NCBI GenBank assembly: GCA_021818945.1
Contig: JAKASV010000001.1
Span: forward strand, 1-64,000
DNA from: a bacterium
Lineage (GTDB): Bacteria > Babelota > Babeliae > Babelales > Vermiphilaceae
Direction: 5' to 3'
DNA length: 64,000 bases
The position numbers and the translations under genes were made by a program. This document shows, piece after piece, positions 38,615 to 48,482 of the stretch (positions within the stretch are counted from its first letter, which is position 1; every line of letters starts with the position of its first letter). The notes beneath the pieces were generated by a model, which was not told the origin of the DNA, did no database searches, and saw nothing but the letters and a program-made list of their open reading frames with translations.

Positions 38615-41600
38615 CAGAGGAATGCTCGAACGGTTTAAGGAATATGTCAGTATTTCTCAGTTTAATGCAATGCGCATTGGGCTAGCTTCTCCTGACAAAA
38701 TAAGGAATCTTTCCTATGGAGAGGTCAAAAAAACTGAGACAATAAACTATAGAACTTTAAAACCTGAGCGTGATGGATTGTTATGTGCTCGTATTTTTGG
38801 ACCTGTAAAAGACTGGGAATGCAATTGCGGTAAGTATAAGCGCATGAAGCATCGTGGTATTACATGCGAAAAATGCGGAGTTGAAGTTATTCAAGCGCGT
38901 GTTCGACGTGAGCGTATGGGGCACATTAATCTTGTTGCTCCTGTCTGCCATATTTGGTATCTCAAAGGGATTCCAAGTTATTTGGGCCTGATTATGGATA
39001 TGCCGGTCAAAGATCTTGAGCGAGTCATTTATTATGATGCCTATATCGTGATTCATCAAGGCCGTTCGCCGTATCCACGCAAAACATTGCTCAGTGGTGT
39101 TGAATATGAGAAGTATCTTGATTCAAATCCTGCTGATATGGAATTTAAGGCCGATACTGGTGCTGAGGCTATCAAAGTATTGCTTGCTTTAATAGATTTA
39201 AAAGCAGAAATTGAAGTTTTAGAGGATGAATATCGACGCACAGCTTCGGTTGCTGCGCGACTCAAAATCATGCGAAGAATCCGTGTTTTTTCTGGTTTAC
39301 TTCATGCTAATTTACGTCCTGAATGGATGGTAATTGAAGTATTGCCAGTATTACCACCTGATTTACGTCCATTGGTGCCTTTGGAAGGTGGACGATTTGC
39401 AAGTTCCGATTTGAATGAGTTATACCGTCGTGTCTTAAATAGAAATATTCGCTTGCAGCGGTTGTTCGAAATTGAAGCGCCTGCTGTTATTATCAAGAAT
39501 GAAAAGCGTATGTTGCAAGAATCTGTGGATGCGCTTATTGATAATGGTCGTCGCGGGCAGCCTGTTCGCGGTACCAATCGTCGCCCTCTCAAATCATTAA
39601 GTGAGATGTTGCGTGGTAAGCAGGGACGGTTTAGACAAAACTTGCTTGGTCGTCGTGTTGACTATTCTGCTCGTTCTGTGATTGTAGTAGATCCAGAATT
39701 GCGGATGGATCAATGTGGAATCCCTAAGATCATGGCATTAGAGTTATTCAAGCCTTATGTTTTTGCTGGGTTGATTGAGCGTGAAATTGCTCCAAATCTT
39801 CGTATTGCAAAAAAAATGGTTGAAGAGCTAGATCCTGAAATTTGGGGTGTGTTAGAAGCTGTTGTCCATGGCCATCCCGTTTTATTAAATCGTGCTCCAA
39901 CGTTGCATCGTCTGGGTATTCAAGCTTTCTTTCCTACTTTGGTAGATGGAAAAGCTATTAAAATTCATCCTCTCGTTTGCGCTGCATTTAACGCAGACTT
40001 TGATGGCGACCAGATGGCTGTGCATTTACCGTTGAGTAGAATGGCACAAGAAGAAGCAAAACGATTAATCCTTTCTATTAACAACGTATTGTCGCCTGCA
40101 AATGGTAAGCCAATTTGTGTCCCGTCTCAGGATATGGTTCTTGGCTTGCATTATCTGACAAAAGTTCGTTCAGGTGTACGCGGTGAGGGCATTACCTTCT
40201 CTGATGTTCATGAGGTTGTGTATGCTTTCCAGCATGGTAGCATAGAATTACACGCAAAGATCAATCTACGCTTTGATGATACAACTGTACAAACTACAGT
40301 AGGGCGTGTTTTACTATACGAAGCTTTGCCAGCAGGATCTGAATTTTATTGGGTCAACAAGATTATGAAAAAAGCTGATTTGGCCAAGCTTGTTGAAAAA
40401 GTATATTATCGATTTGGATCTGATAGTGCCGTCCAATGTTTAGATAGAGTCAAAAAGATGGGTTTTTATTATGCAACAATTGGCGGACTCTCGTTTTCTG
40501 TTGATGACCTATTGATTCCTGCAACTAAGTCTTCAATGATTGAAAAGGCAGATAAAGAAGTTTCCAAAGTAGAAAAACAATACCTCGATGGCGTCATTAC
40601 CAATGGTGAACGTTATAACAAAATTTTGAGCATTTGGTGGAACACGAGTAACGAAGTAGCTAAGGCTATGTATAGTGATCTTGAGTCTCAAGATAAAAAG
40701 TCCTCTTTGAATGAAGACCATAGTGATCGTCCATTTAACCCGGTATTTATGATTCTTGAATCTGGCGCACGTGGTAGTAAGGAACAGATTAGACAGCTTT
40801 CTGGTATGCGAGGTCTTATGTTAAAGCCTACTGGCGAAGTTGTGGAAACACCTGTAAAGAATAACTTTAAGGATGGGCTTACCGTGTTTGAATATTTCGT
40901 TTCTACTCACGGTGCTCGAAAAGGTCAGGCAGATACTGCATTAAAAACTGCAAACTCTGGGTATTTGACGCGTCGTTTAGTCGATGTTGCTCAAGATGTG
41001 GTGATTTCAATGCATGACTGCCATACGCTTGGATACATTACTATTGAAGCACTTAAGGATTCTGGTGACGTACTATCTCCATTAGCAAACCGTGTTTTTG
41101 GTCGAGTTGTTGCTGCAGATATTAAAGATTCTGTAACTGGTGAAGTTTTGTTTAAACCTGGGCATATTATTACACGACAAGATGTTGAAAAACTTGAAGA
41201 GTCTGCTGTTGATAGTATACGGGTTCGCTCTGTATTATCTTGTCATGCAAAGCGCGGTGTATGTGCTCAATGTTATGGATACGACCTATCTAAAGGTAAT
41301 CTTGTTGATGTTGGTACTGCCGTAGGTATTATTGCTGCTCAATCGATTGGTGAACCTGGTACACAGCTTACCATGAAAACCTTCCATATCGGTGGTACTG
41401 CAAGCGGTCTTGCTAGTCAGCCATATTTTACTGCTAAAAGTGATGGTGTTGTCTCTTGGCGTGCCATTAGAACACTAAAAAACCGTCATGGTCAAGCAAT
41501 TGTGGTTAGTCGTAAAGGACGATTACTCATATTCTCTAAAGATGAGCGGGAATTACAAAGTCATGATCTAGAGTACGGTTCTATTATCTATGTAGATGAT

Positions 41601-42716
41601 GGGCAAGAAGTAAAAGCAGGAACTAAGCTCGTTGAGTGGGATCCAGATAACCGGGTATTATGTACGGAAAAATCTGGTATGATCTCCTATATAGATTTGG
41701 TTGAAAATGTTACTGTACAAGAAAGATTTGACGAAACATCTGGTAAATCCAGTTACATTGTTCTTGAGCATAAAGGTGATAAATATCAACCTGCAATAGC
41801 TATTTTGGATAAAGATGGTAATGAAATAGCATTATATCATTTGCCTGCAGGATCATATCTGATCGCTCAATCAAGACAACAAGTAGAGATCGGTGATATT
41901 TTGGTCAAAACTCCTCGTGAATTATATAGAACGCGTGATATAACCGGTGGTCTACCTCGCATTGCAGAATTGTTTGAAGCTCGTATACCCAAAGACCCAG
42001 CTATTGTATCTGACATTGATGGTGAAGTTGTGTTTGGGGGTATCCATAGAGGATTACGTAAAATAAGTGTTGTTTCAGCCGCTGATTCATTTGATTATTT
42101 TGTAGCCCCAGGTAAACAGCTCAATGTTGCTAATGGTGACAAAGTTAACCCGGGTGATCAGATTACCGTCGGAACACCTGTTTTGCATGATTTATTACGT
42201 ATCCTTGGTCCTGATGTTGTGCAACGTTATTTGGTTGATCAAATTCAAGAAATTTATCGACTTCAAGGCATTGATATCAATGATCGTCATATAGAGCTTA
42301 TCGCCAGGCAGATGATGCGAAAAGTTCGTGTAGTTGATTCAGGTGATACTGATTTCCTTATTGGAGATCGAGTAGATCGTATACATTTCAAGACCGTAAA
42401 TGAGTTGATGCAAGCTGAACGTAAACGAGTTGCAATTGCAAAACCAGTTTTAATGGGTATTACACAGGCATCCCTTGGAACTGAAAGTTTTATCTCTGCC
42501 GCTTCATTCCAAGAAACAACACGAATATTAAGTGAGGCTGCAGTTTCAGGACAGGTTGATCATTTGTATGGATTGAAAGAAAACGTGATTGTGGGTAAAT
42601 TAATTCCAACAGGAACAGGTATTCAATCGTATCGACAAAAATACTTAGGCGATGGATTAACTGATTTAGAACGGCAAGCGCAACAAGAAGAAGCAAAAAC
42701 TATTAACATTGGTTAA
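38607..42716 (+). CDS. rpoC: RNA polymerase beta-prime subunit
   Basis: A 1369-residue beta-prime subunit. It has the N-terminal zinc finger (C-N-C-G-K-Y-K-R then C-E-K-C-G-V-E-V), the catalytic N-A-D-F-D-G-D-Q-M and the second zinc site (C-H-A-K-R-G-V-C-A-Q-C). I choose the GTG at 38607 because AAGGAG lies 7 nt upstream; it overlaps the rpoB stop by 8 bp, giving translational coupling. The trigger-loop region (G-E-P-G-T-Q-L-T-M-K-T-F-H) is normal. There is no insertion like that in rpoB. Confidence 0.98.
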   Translation: MNSRGMLERFKEYVSISQFNAMRIGLASPDKIRNLSYGEVKKTETINYRTLKPERDGLLCARIFGPVKDWECNCGKYKRMKHRGITCEKCGVEVIQARVRRERMGHINLVAPVCHIWYLKGIPSYLGLIMDMPVKDLERVIYYDAYIVIHQGRSPYPRKTLLSGVEYEKYLDSNPADMEFKADTGAEAIKVLLALIDLKAEIEVLEDEYRRTASVAARLKIMRRIRVFSGLLHANLRPEWMVIEVLPVLPPDLRPLVPLEGGRFASSDLNELYRRVLNRNIRLQRLFEIEAPAVIIKNEKRMLQESVDALIDNGRRGQPVRGTNRRPLKSLSEMLRGKQGRFRQNLLGRRVDYSARSVIVVDPELRMDQCGIPKIMALELFKPYVFAGLIEREIAPNLRIAKKMVEELDPEIWGVLEAVVHGHPVLLNRAPTLHRLGIQAFFPTLVDGKAIKIHPLVCAAFNADFDGDQMAVHLPLSRMAQEEAKRLILSINNVLSPANGKPICVPSQDMVLGLHYLTKVRSGVRGEGITFSDVHEVVYAFQHGSIELHAKINLRFDDTTVQTTVGRVLLYEALPAGSEFYWVNKIMKKADLAKLVEKVYYRFGSDSAVQCLDRVKKMGFYYATIGGLSFSVDDLLIPATKSSMIEKADKEVSKVEKQYLDGVITNGERYNKILSIWWNTSNEVAKAMYSDLESQDKKSSLNEDHSDRPFNPVFMILESGARGSKEQIRQLSGMRGLMLKPTGEVVETPVKNNFKDGLTVFEYFVSTHGARKGQADTALKTANSGYLTRRLVDVAQDVVISMHDCHTLGYITIEALKDSGDVLSPLANRVFGRVVAADIKDSVTGEVLFKPGHIITRQDVEKLEESAVDSIRVRSVLSCHAKRGVCAQCYGYDLSKGNLVDVGTAVGIIAAQSIGEPGTQLTMKTFHIGGTASGLASQPYFTAKSDGVVSWRAIRTLKNRHGQAIVVSRKGRLLIFSKDERELQSHDLEYGSIIYVDDGQEVKAGTKLVEWDPDNRVLCTEKSGMISYIDLVENVTVQERFDETSGKSSYIVLEHKGDKYQPAIAILDKDGNEIALYHLPAGSYLIAQSRQQVEIGDILVKTPRELYRTRDITGGLPRIAELFEARIPKDPAIVSDIDGEVVFGGIHRGLRKISVVSAADSFDYFVAPGKQLNVANGDKVNPGDQITVGTPVLHDLLRILGPDVVQRYLVDQIQEIYRLQGIDINDRHIELIARQMMRKVRVVDSGDTDFLIGDRVDRIHFKTVNELMQAERKRVAIAKPVLMGITQASLGTESFISAASFQETTRILSEAAVSGQVDHLYGLKENVIVGKLIPTGTGIQSYRQKYLGDGLTDLERQAQQEEAKTINIG

Positions 42717-42743
42717 ATTTGATATACTAGTAAATAAATGGAT

Positions 42744-42818
42744 AGGCGCGTAGCTCAGTGGTAGAGCACTGCTTTGACGTAGCAGGGGTCAGCGGTTCAA
42801 GCCCGCTCGCGCCTACCA
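42744..42818 (+). tRNA. tRNA-Val(GAC)
   Basis: AGGCGCG (42744-42750) pairs with CGCGCCT (42808-42814), followed by an encoded ACCA. The anticodon loop TTGACGT gives GAC. It lies 27 nt after rpoC with no terminator between, so it is probably processed from the rpoBC transcript. Confidence 0.95.
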
Positions 42819-42840
42819 AGTCAAGTTGAATGTAGGTATG

Positions 42841-42852
42841 CCTAACGTTAGG
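42841..42852 (+). promoter_or_regulatory. Palindrome in the rpsO leader
   Basis: CCTAACGTTAGG is a perfect 12-bp palindrome 22 nt before the rpsO ATG. S15 represses its own mRNA in several bacteria through leader structures, so this could be a regulatory site, but the match is short. Confidence 0.25.
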
Positions 42853-42874
42853 TGAGATTATTACGGGGACTTAT

Positions 42875-43144
42875 ATGGCAGTAAGTAAAGAAAAAAAAGA
42901 AACTTTAGTTCGTGAATTTGCAAAAAGTCAAGGTGATACTGGCTCAGTCGAAGTGCAGATAGCTTTGCTAACTGAAGATATTCGTGCATTGACTGAACAT
43001 TTTAAAGTCAATCAAAAAGATTTTTCATCCAAGCGTGGATTGCTTATAAAAGTTTCGCGCCGCAGGCGTTTTTTGCAGTATCTAGAAAAACATGATTCTG
43101 CAAAATATCAAGAAGTTATTAAGCGCTTGGGGCTAAAAAAGTAA
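42875..43144 (+). CDS. rpsO: Ribosomal protein uS15
   Basis: An 89-residue S15 with G-D-T-G-S-V-E-V-Q-I-A-L-L-T and R-G-L-L-I-K-V-S-R-R-R-R-F-L-Q-Y-L. It nucleates the 30S platform by binding 16S helices 20-22. It is 38 nt upstream of pnp, the usual rpsO-pnp arrangement. Confidence 0.97.
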   Translation: MAVSKEKKETLVREFAKSQGDTGSVEVQIALLTEDIRALTEHFKVNQKDFSSKRGLLIKVSRRRRFLQYLEKHDSAKYQEVIKRLGLKK

Positions 43145-43182
43145 ATGTATTTTAACGATTATGATAGAAGGTGATCAATCGT

Positions 43183-45270
43183 ATGGTAAGAAAGTTCCAA
43201 GCTCCGGATTTTGATTATGAAGTAGAAATAGGTTTTGTTGCTGACCAAGCAAACGGTGCTGTATGGTTTAAGCATGGCGGAACTGTTGTGTTGGCAACTG
43301 CAGTTTCTGAACCAACAAAAGAATTTCCTGGCTTTTTACCATTAACGGTTGAATATCGCGAGCAATTTTCAGCTGCGGGTAAAATACCGGGTGGCTATTA
43401 TAAGCGTGAGGGTAAGCCAACCGACAAAGAAGTCCTCACTGGTCGACTTATTGATCGATCTATTCGTCCATTGTTCCCATCCAACTTTTTTCAACAGGTG
43501 CAAATCGTCAATACGGTATATTCAGTTGATAAAGAGCACGTCCCAGGAACAATAGCTTTGATAGCAGCATCCTTGGCTCTTACTATTTCTGACATTCCTT
43601 TTTTGGAGCCTATTGGGGCTGTTGAAGTAAGTCGCATTGATGGCAAATGGATCGTTAATCCTATATATGCAGATAGCTTAAGAGCTGATGCGAAATTAAT
43701 TATTGCGGGAACAATAGATGGTATTTGCATGGTTGAAGGTTCTGCGACTGGTATGTCAGAGCGTGAATTTGTTGATGTAATGTTTATGGCACATGAATAC
43801 ATAAAAAAGATTGTGGCATGGCAACACCAGATTCAAAAGGAAGTTGGAAAACCTAAAACTGATCCTGAAAAAGATTTTGATTTTGATTGGGCGTTGTGGA
43901 AACAACGTGTCGATTCTTTATTGACCAGTGATTCACTTAAAAGTTTTTTTATTTCAGATAAAGTTGAACGTAATGAGCGTATTGCCCAGGTGCGCGAGAG
44001 CTTGTTAAAACAATTTGAACAAGAAATCACGCAAGCGGGTATTTCCCAGAACATTATTGATTATGTGTTCGATACGCAACTGCGCGAAAACATTGTTAAC
44101 ATGATTTTTGAGCTTAATAAGCGTATTGATGGCCGCGATTTTGTGACGGTTCGTCCCATTTCGGTAAGTGTAGGGTTGTTACCATTTACTCATGGCTCTG
44201 CATTATTTACTCGTGGGAGAACCCAAGCTTTGGTGAGTGCTACCTTAGGTAGTGGACAGGATGAACAGCGTATTGAAGAGTTGATGCAGGACGGTGAATT
44301 TTCTGGGAACTTTATGCTCCACTATAACTTTCTACCATTTTCTACTGGTGAAGCTCGTCCAATGCGTGGCCCCGGCCGTCGAGAAATAGGACATGGATAT
44401 TTAGCTGCTTCGGCTATTAGAAATGTATTGCCTTCAAAAGAAACTTTTCCTTATACCATTCGCGTAGTTTCAGATATTTTAGAGTCTGATGGTTCGACAT
44501 CGATGGCTACTACATGCGGTGCAACTATGGCGTTGATGCAAGGTGGTGTTCCTATCAAGGATATGGTCAGTGGGATTGCTATGGGATTGCTCATGGATCA
44601 GAAGGGTAATTTTAAAGTATTATCTGATATTAGCGGTTTTGAAGATGCTTTTGGATTGATGGACTTTAAGGTTGCCGGTACGCAAGATGGAATTACAGCA
44701 ATTCAGATGGATATCAAATATAAAGGCGGACTTACCCGAGCAATCTTTGATACGGCTCTTGACCAGGCACGTGCAGGAAGAATGCATATCTTGGGAGAAA
44801 TGCGCAAGGTGATGAGTGTTCCTAATCCAACTTTATCTGACTTGGTTCCTAAAGTTTCCACCATTAAGATTGATACGGATAAAATTGGTGCAATTATTGG
44901 TACTGGCGGGAAAACTATTCGTGAAATAAGTGAAAAGACAAAAACTGAAATTAGTATCGAACCTGATGGTCTTGTAAAAATTTATGGTGCTCCCGGGGCT
45001 GATATTGATATGGCTGCTAATTGGATCAATACTTTGGCAGGCAAAATTGATAAAGGAACGCGGTATCAAGGCAAGATCCGTCGGTTTGCTGATTTTGGTA
45101 TATTTGTTGAATTGGTTCCTGGTCAAGATGGATTAGTTCATGTTTCTAATGTGCCAAAGCAGTACCAAAGAAACTTTAATACACATTACAAACTTGATGA
45201 TATGGTAACTGTTGAAGTTGTCGAGTATGATTCAGTTACAGGTAAAATTCGTTTAAGACTTATCGAGTAA
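43183..45270 (+). CDS. pnp: Polyribonucleotide nucleotidyltransferase
   Basis: A 695-residue PNPase: two RNase PH-like domains, a KH domain (I-G-A-I-I-G-T-G-G-K-T-I-R-E-I) and a C-terminal S1 domain (D-F-G-I-F-V-E-L-V-P-G-Q-D-G-L-V-H-V-S). It performs phosphate-dependent 3'-5' RNA decay. I choose the ATG at 43183 because AAGGTGAT lies 8 nt upstream; the GTG at 43171 falls inside that site. Confidence 0.98.
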   Translation: MVRKFQAPDFDYEVEIGFVADQANGAVWFKHGGTVVLATAVSEPTKEFPGFLPLTVEYREQFSAAGKIPGGYYKREGKPTDKEVLTGRLIDRSIRPLFPSNFFQQVQIVNTVYSVDKEHVPGTIALIAASLALTISDIPFLEPIGAVEVSRIDGKWIVNPIYADSLRADAKLIIAGTIDGICMVEGSATGMSEREFVDVMFMAHEYIKKIVAWQHQIQKEVGKPKTDPEKDFDFDWALWKQRVDSLLTSDSLKSFFISDKVERNERIAQVRESLLKQFEQEITQAGISQNIIDYVFDTQLRENIVNMIFELNKRIDGRDFVTVRPISVSVGLLPFTHGSALFTRGRTQALVSATLGSGQDEQRIEELMQDGEFSGNFMLHYNFLPFSTGEARPMRGPGRREIGHGYLAASAIRNVLPSKETFPYTIRVVSDILESDGSTSMATTCGATMALMQGGVPIKDMVSGIAMGLLMDQKGNFKVLSDISGFEDAFGLMDFKVAGTQDGITAIQMDIKYKGGLTRAIFDTALDQARAGRMHILGEMRKVMSVPNPTLSDLVPKVSTIKIDTDKIGAIIGTGGKTIREISEKTKTEISIEPDGLVKIYGAPGADIDMAANWINTLAGKIDKGTRYQGKIRRFADFGIFVELVPGQDGLVHVSNVPKQYQRNFNTHYKLDDMVTVEVVEYDSVTGKIRLRLIE

Positions 45271-45282
45271 TTGTTAAGTATC

Positions 45283-46131
45283 ATGAATGTCCCATCAAAA
45301 AAAATTGGCAATCAAGGCCGGGCTCATGGTCGGTCGGTTGATCAGATCCGTCCGATTCGTGTAACGTATGATGCATTTGGATATGCATCTGGAACAGTGC
45401 TTTTTGAAATAGGTGATACAAAGGTTTTGTGTGCTGTTAGTTTAAATGTAGGTGTTCCTCCGTTTCTAAAAGGTTTAAGAACCGGATGGTTGACGGCAGA
45501 ATATGCAATGCTGCCGACGTCAACTGTTCAGCGTACCCAGCGTGAGGCGATAACCCAAAAACGTAGTGGCCGCGGCACAGAAATTTCACGTCTTATTGGC
45601 CGTGCATTACGAGCTGTAATGAATCTGGATGTTTTAGGTGAACGTACTATTACCATTGATTGTGATGTTCTACAGGCTGATGGTGGAACACGTACTGCAG
45701 CTATCTCGGGTGCTTATCTTGCTTTACGATTAGCAGAACAACGTTGGATTGCCGATACTATCATCACTAGACCCTGTATTATAGGTGATGTGGCGGCGAT
45801 TTCGGTTGGTATGGTTGATGGTATAGCGATGGTTGACCTTGATTGCGCTGAAGATAATAAAGCAGAAGTTGATTTTAACTTTATGCTTACCTCATCCGGT
45901 GATATTATTGAAATTCAAGGTTCTGTTGAACACACGCATGCGATTTCATGGGATAATTTTGAGGCCATGCGTTACTTGGCTATTAATGGTGTCAAGACCC
46001 TTTTTGGATCGTTACCGCAGGCTCCTTGTGTAAAACAAGAACAACCTAATGAACTGCGACCACATAAATCAGTGTCACAAACAGAACGTGTACCGTTATT
46101 TTGTTTAAAAAATCGACTCGACAAAGTCTAA
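45283..46131 (+). CDS. rph: Ribonuclease PH
   Basis: A 282-residue RNase PH: R-P-I-R-V-T-Y-D-A-F-G-Y-A-x-G-T-V-L-F-E-I-G-D-T-K-V-L-C-A-V, then G-W-L-T-A-E-Y-A-M-L-P, and the D-C-D-V-L-Q-A-D-G-G-T-R-T-A motif with the phosphorolytic centre. It trims tRNA 3' ends. It starts 12 nt after pnp; I prefer ATG 45283 over TTG 45271, and neither has a strong ribosome-binding site. About 40 extra C-terminal residues are lineage-specific. Adjacent to pnp, it gives two related phosphorolytic enzymes in one operon. Confidence 0.95.
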   Translation: MNVPSKKIGNQGRAHGRSVDQIRPIRVTYDAFGYASGTVLFEIGDTKVLCAVSLNVGVPPFLKGLRTGWLTAEYAMLPTSTVQRTQREAITQKRSGRGTEISRLIGRALRAVMNLDVLGERTITIDCDVLQADGGTRTAAISGAYLALRLAEQRWIADTIITRPCIIGDVAAISVGMVDGIAMVDLDCAEDNKAEVDFNFMLTSSGDIIEIQGSVEHTHAISWDNFEAMRYLAINGVKTLFGSLPQAPCVKQEQPNELRPHKSVSQTERVPLFCLKNRLDKV

Positions 46132-46137
46132 TATTCT

Positions 46138-47121
46138 ATGGATTTTCTTTCTTTTCTTGATACGTCAGGATCACCCGCATGGTGGCAATCTCGGTCTTGT
46201 GTATATTGTACTGGAAGCGAATATCCGGTTCTCTTTTTTTCTACCTTTATTGAAAGATGTAAAAAATCTGGACTTGGACATATCCAAGTTATTGATCTTG
46301 CCGATAGTTCTATTGACAGTGCAATAGCTCAATTTTCTACGTCATTTCTTGGTAATCGAACCTATTATTGGCTTAAAAATATTTCTGAACTTGACGCCAA
46401 AAAACGTTCATATTGGTTGGGTTATCTACAATCATATCAAGGCCCAAATTGTTTGATTTTCTTTAGTGATAAACATATGGCCCATGTTAAATCTGATTCA
46501 GTCAATCATATAGAGATTCCAGATCAGTTTGACATAACGACCTCAGCTCCCGTTTTTAATGCGCTGGTGCCCAATGATACTCGTTCTTGTTCATTAGTTG
46601 TTCGTGCTGTATTTAAATCTCGTCGCAAAATTTCGCTCGATTCAATATGCTTATTGACATATTATATGGAGGCTTCGGGTGCTGAACTTGAAAAGTTTCT
46701 CAATAGTTTGCTTGATACTATCATTGTTCCTGAGTCATCGCTTTTTGATTTGAGTAAATATCTATTTGCGCGCAAGCCTGAATCCTTTTTTCGTGTTTGG
46801 CAAACAATGGGTTTTATGTATGGCGAACTTTTTTGGATAGCTTATTGGGGCGATATTTTTTGGCGGGCATATCATTTTTCACGGCTATCTACCATGGGGC
46901 AACATGAACAGGCAAAAAAATTTGCAACTCGATTGCCGTTTACCTTTATTCAAGGTGGCTGGCGTCAAATAACTCTTGAGGAGCTTAAAGGAGCTCTCAA
47001 CTATGTTTATGCGCTTGATGCTGATATCAAGAACGGAGTTCAAGGTTACCCATTCTTGGAATTGCTGTATTTAAAATTTTTCTTACGCCATTTTGATGTG
47101 CGGCATAGGCACGGTTTATAG
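46138..47121 (+). CDS. holA: Probable DNA polymerase III delta subunit (HolA-like)
   Basis: A 327-residue protein. The N-terminal third has the mixed alpha/beta character of a clamp-loader AAA+ domain lacking Walker motifs; the region from about 165 has L-D-S-I-C-L-L-T-Y-Y-M-E-A-S-G-A-E-L-E-K-F-L (delta-like: the second helical domain after the AAA+ fold), and the C-terminus has A-L-N-Y-V-Y-A-L-D-A-D-I-K-N-G, resembling the L-x-x-A-D-x-x-x-K-[ST]-G motif of HolA. Sequence similarity is weak, so the call is from pattern and length only. It starts 6 nt after rph, without a ribosome-binding site. Confidence 0.6.
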   Translation: MDFLSFLDTSGSPAWWQSRSCVYCTGSEYPVLFFSTFIERCKKSGLGHIQVIDLADSSIDSAIAQFSTSFLGNRTYYWLKNISELDAKKRSYWLGYLQSYQGPNCLIFFSDKHMAHVKSDSVNHIEIPDQFDITTSAPVFNALVPNDTRSCSLVVRAVFKSRRKISLDSICLLTYYMEASGAELEKFLNSLLDTIIVPESSLFDLSKYLFARKPESFFRVWQTMGFMYGELFWIAYWGDIFWRAYHFSRLSTMGQHEQAKKFATRLPFTFIQGGWRQITLEELKGALNYVYALDADIKNGVQGYPFLELLYLKFFLRHFDVRHRHGL

Positions 47122-47269
47122 CCACAAGGGCTCTTTTTGAGTGTGAGCTTTTGAGTAACTACTCAAAAAGTTGAGGTATAATTAACTAACAGCTTAAGGC
47201 CAAGCCTGGAGAGTCCAACTAGTCAAACTAGTGGTTTACCCTTTTTGAAAAAATTATTGACTTTTTACT

Positions 47270-47318
47270 CGTTTTCATTGAAAATTGGAATAGAGAATTC
47301 CAAAATTCAATGAAAACG
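47270..47318 (+). repeat. 22-bp near-perfect inverted repeat overlapping the RBS of the AAA ATPase
   Basis: Left arm 47270-47291 and right arm 47297-47318 are reverse complements at 20 of 22 positions, with a 5-nt loop (AGAGA). The last base of the right arm is the first G of the GGAG ribosome-binding site; the ATG follows at 47326. As RNA it would form a long hairpin that could hide the start; as DNA it could be a binding site. See findings. Confidence 0.8.
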
Positions 47319-47325
47319 GAGTGCC

Positions 47326-48471
47326 ATGAAAAGAGAACAACTTCTTGAGGATATTCGATTCACCGCCCATGTTCATCCAATTTGTGGACTACTTGGGCCA
47401 CGACAAGCAGGAAAAACAACTTTAGCCCGAATGTACGCAGAAAAACATTATGCAGGCGATTATAAATTTTTCGATTTGGAAAATCCTGCTGATGTTTCAC
47501 GTCTTGAAAATCCTCTACTTGCAATACAACAAACCTCAAAAACCCTTATTGTCATAGATGAAATACAACGTATGCCAAACCTGTTCCCCGTGTTGCGCGT
47601 TATAGTTGATGACCCAGGCAATACACATGCATTTTTGATTTTAGGCAGCGCATCACGCGACCTTATTCGCCAATCGTCTGAATCACTTGCTGGCAGAATT
47701 GGTTACATTGACGTCATGCCTTTTTCAATAGAAGAAACACATGAAAGCAAAAAATTATGGTTGCAGGGAGGTTTTCCACGATCATATTTGGCAGATAGTT
47801 TAGAAAAAAGTATTAACTGGCGCCAAAATTATATCACTACTTTTTTAGAACAAGATATTCCTAATCTCGGATTTCAGATTCCACCAGGGCAACTGAGACG
47901 ATTTTGGCTTATGTTGGCCCATTATCACGGACAAGTTTTTAATGCAAGTGAGCTGGGAAAATCTTTAGCAATTTCGCACCATACAACAAAAAAATATTTA
48001 GATATTTTGACCGGTACATTCATGATCCGCACCCTTGAACCATGGTTTGAAAATTTGAGCAAAAGACAAGTGAAATCGCCAAAAATATATTTTCGCGACA
48101 GCGGCATTTTACACACATTATTGGGTATCGAAACCGAAGACCAACTCTACAACAATCCCAAGGTTGGAGCTTCATGGGAAGGATTTGCTCTTGAAGAGAC
48201 GGTGAGATTATCGCGTGCGTCATCTGCGGAATGCTTCTTTTGGTCAACGTATGCTGAAGCTGAATTGGATTTGTTTATGATCAAAAAAGGAAAAAAACTA
48301 GGGTTTGAATTCAAATATACGGATAATCCAAAAACCACCAAATCAATGTCTGTAGCACTCAAAGATCTTAACCTCGATCATTTATATATAATAGTTCCCT
48401 TGAGTAATAACTATGTATTGGATGAAAAAATATCAGTCTGTTCGCTTGATAATATACTTACCCTATACTGA
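47326..48471 (+). CDS. AAA+ ATPase of the AAA_14/DUF4143 type
   Basis: A 381-residue protein: Walker A G-P-R-Q-A-G-K-T-T (24-32), Walker B L-I-V-I-D-E-I-Q, sensor L-I-L-G-S-A-S-R-D-L, a winged-helix-like middle (L-A-I-S-H-H-T-T-K-K-Y-L-D-I-L), and a C-terminal DUF4143 region with E-L-D-L-F then G-F-E-F-K, a pattern resembling a PD-(D/E)xK nuclease. The family is widespread and mobile, often sporadic in genomes; its function is not established, and defence or toxin roles have been proposed but are inference here. The stop falls in an 11-bp direct repeat next to the IS3 element. Confidence 0.9.
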   Translation: MKREQLLEDIRFTAHVHPICGLLGPRQAGKTTLARMYAEKHYAGDYKFFDLENPADVSRLENPLLAIQQTSKTLIVIDEIQRMPNLFPVLRVIVDDPGNTHAFLILGSASRDLIRQSSESLAGRIGYIDVMPFSIEETHESKKLWLQGGFPRSYLADSLEKSINWRQNYITTFLEQDIPNLGFQIPPGQLRRFWLMLAHYHGQVFNASELGKSLAISHHTTKKYLDILTGTFMIRTLEPWFENLSKRQVKSPKIYFRDSGILHTLLGIETEDQLYNNPKVGASWEGFALEETVRLSRASSAECFFWSTYAEAELDLFMIKKGKKLGFEFKYTDNPKTTKSMSVALKDLNLDHLYIIVPLSNNYVLDEKISVCSLDNILTLY

Positions 48472-48482
48472 CCCTATACTGA
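48461..48482 (+). repeat. Tandem direct repeat CCCTATACTGA x2 at the ATPase/IS junction
   Basis: Two perfect 11-bp copies (48461-48471 and 48472-48482). The first contains the last codons and TGA stop of the ATPase; the second overlaps the left end of the IS3 element (TGACCCC from 48480). Confidence 0.7.

Noticed and set aside
47122..47260. Possible terminator and promoter after holA
   Set aside because: TTTTGAGT/ACTCAAAA repeats and a TATAAT are present, but the spacing to any -35 is wrong and the stem is weak.
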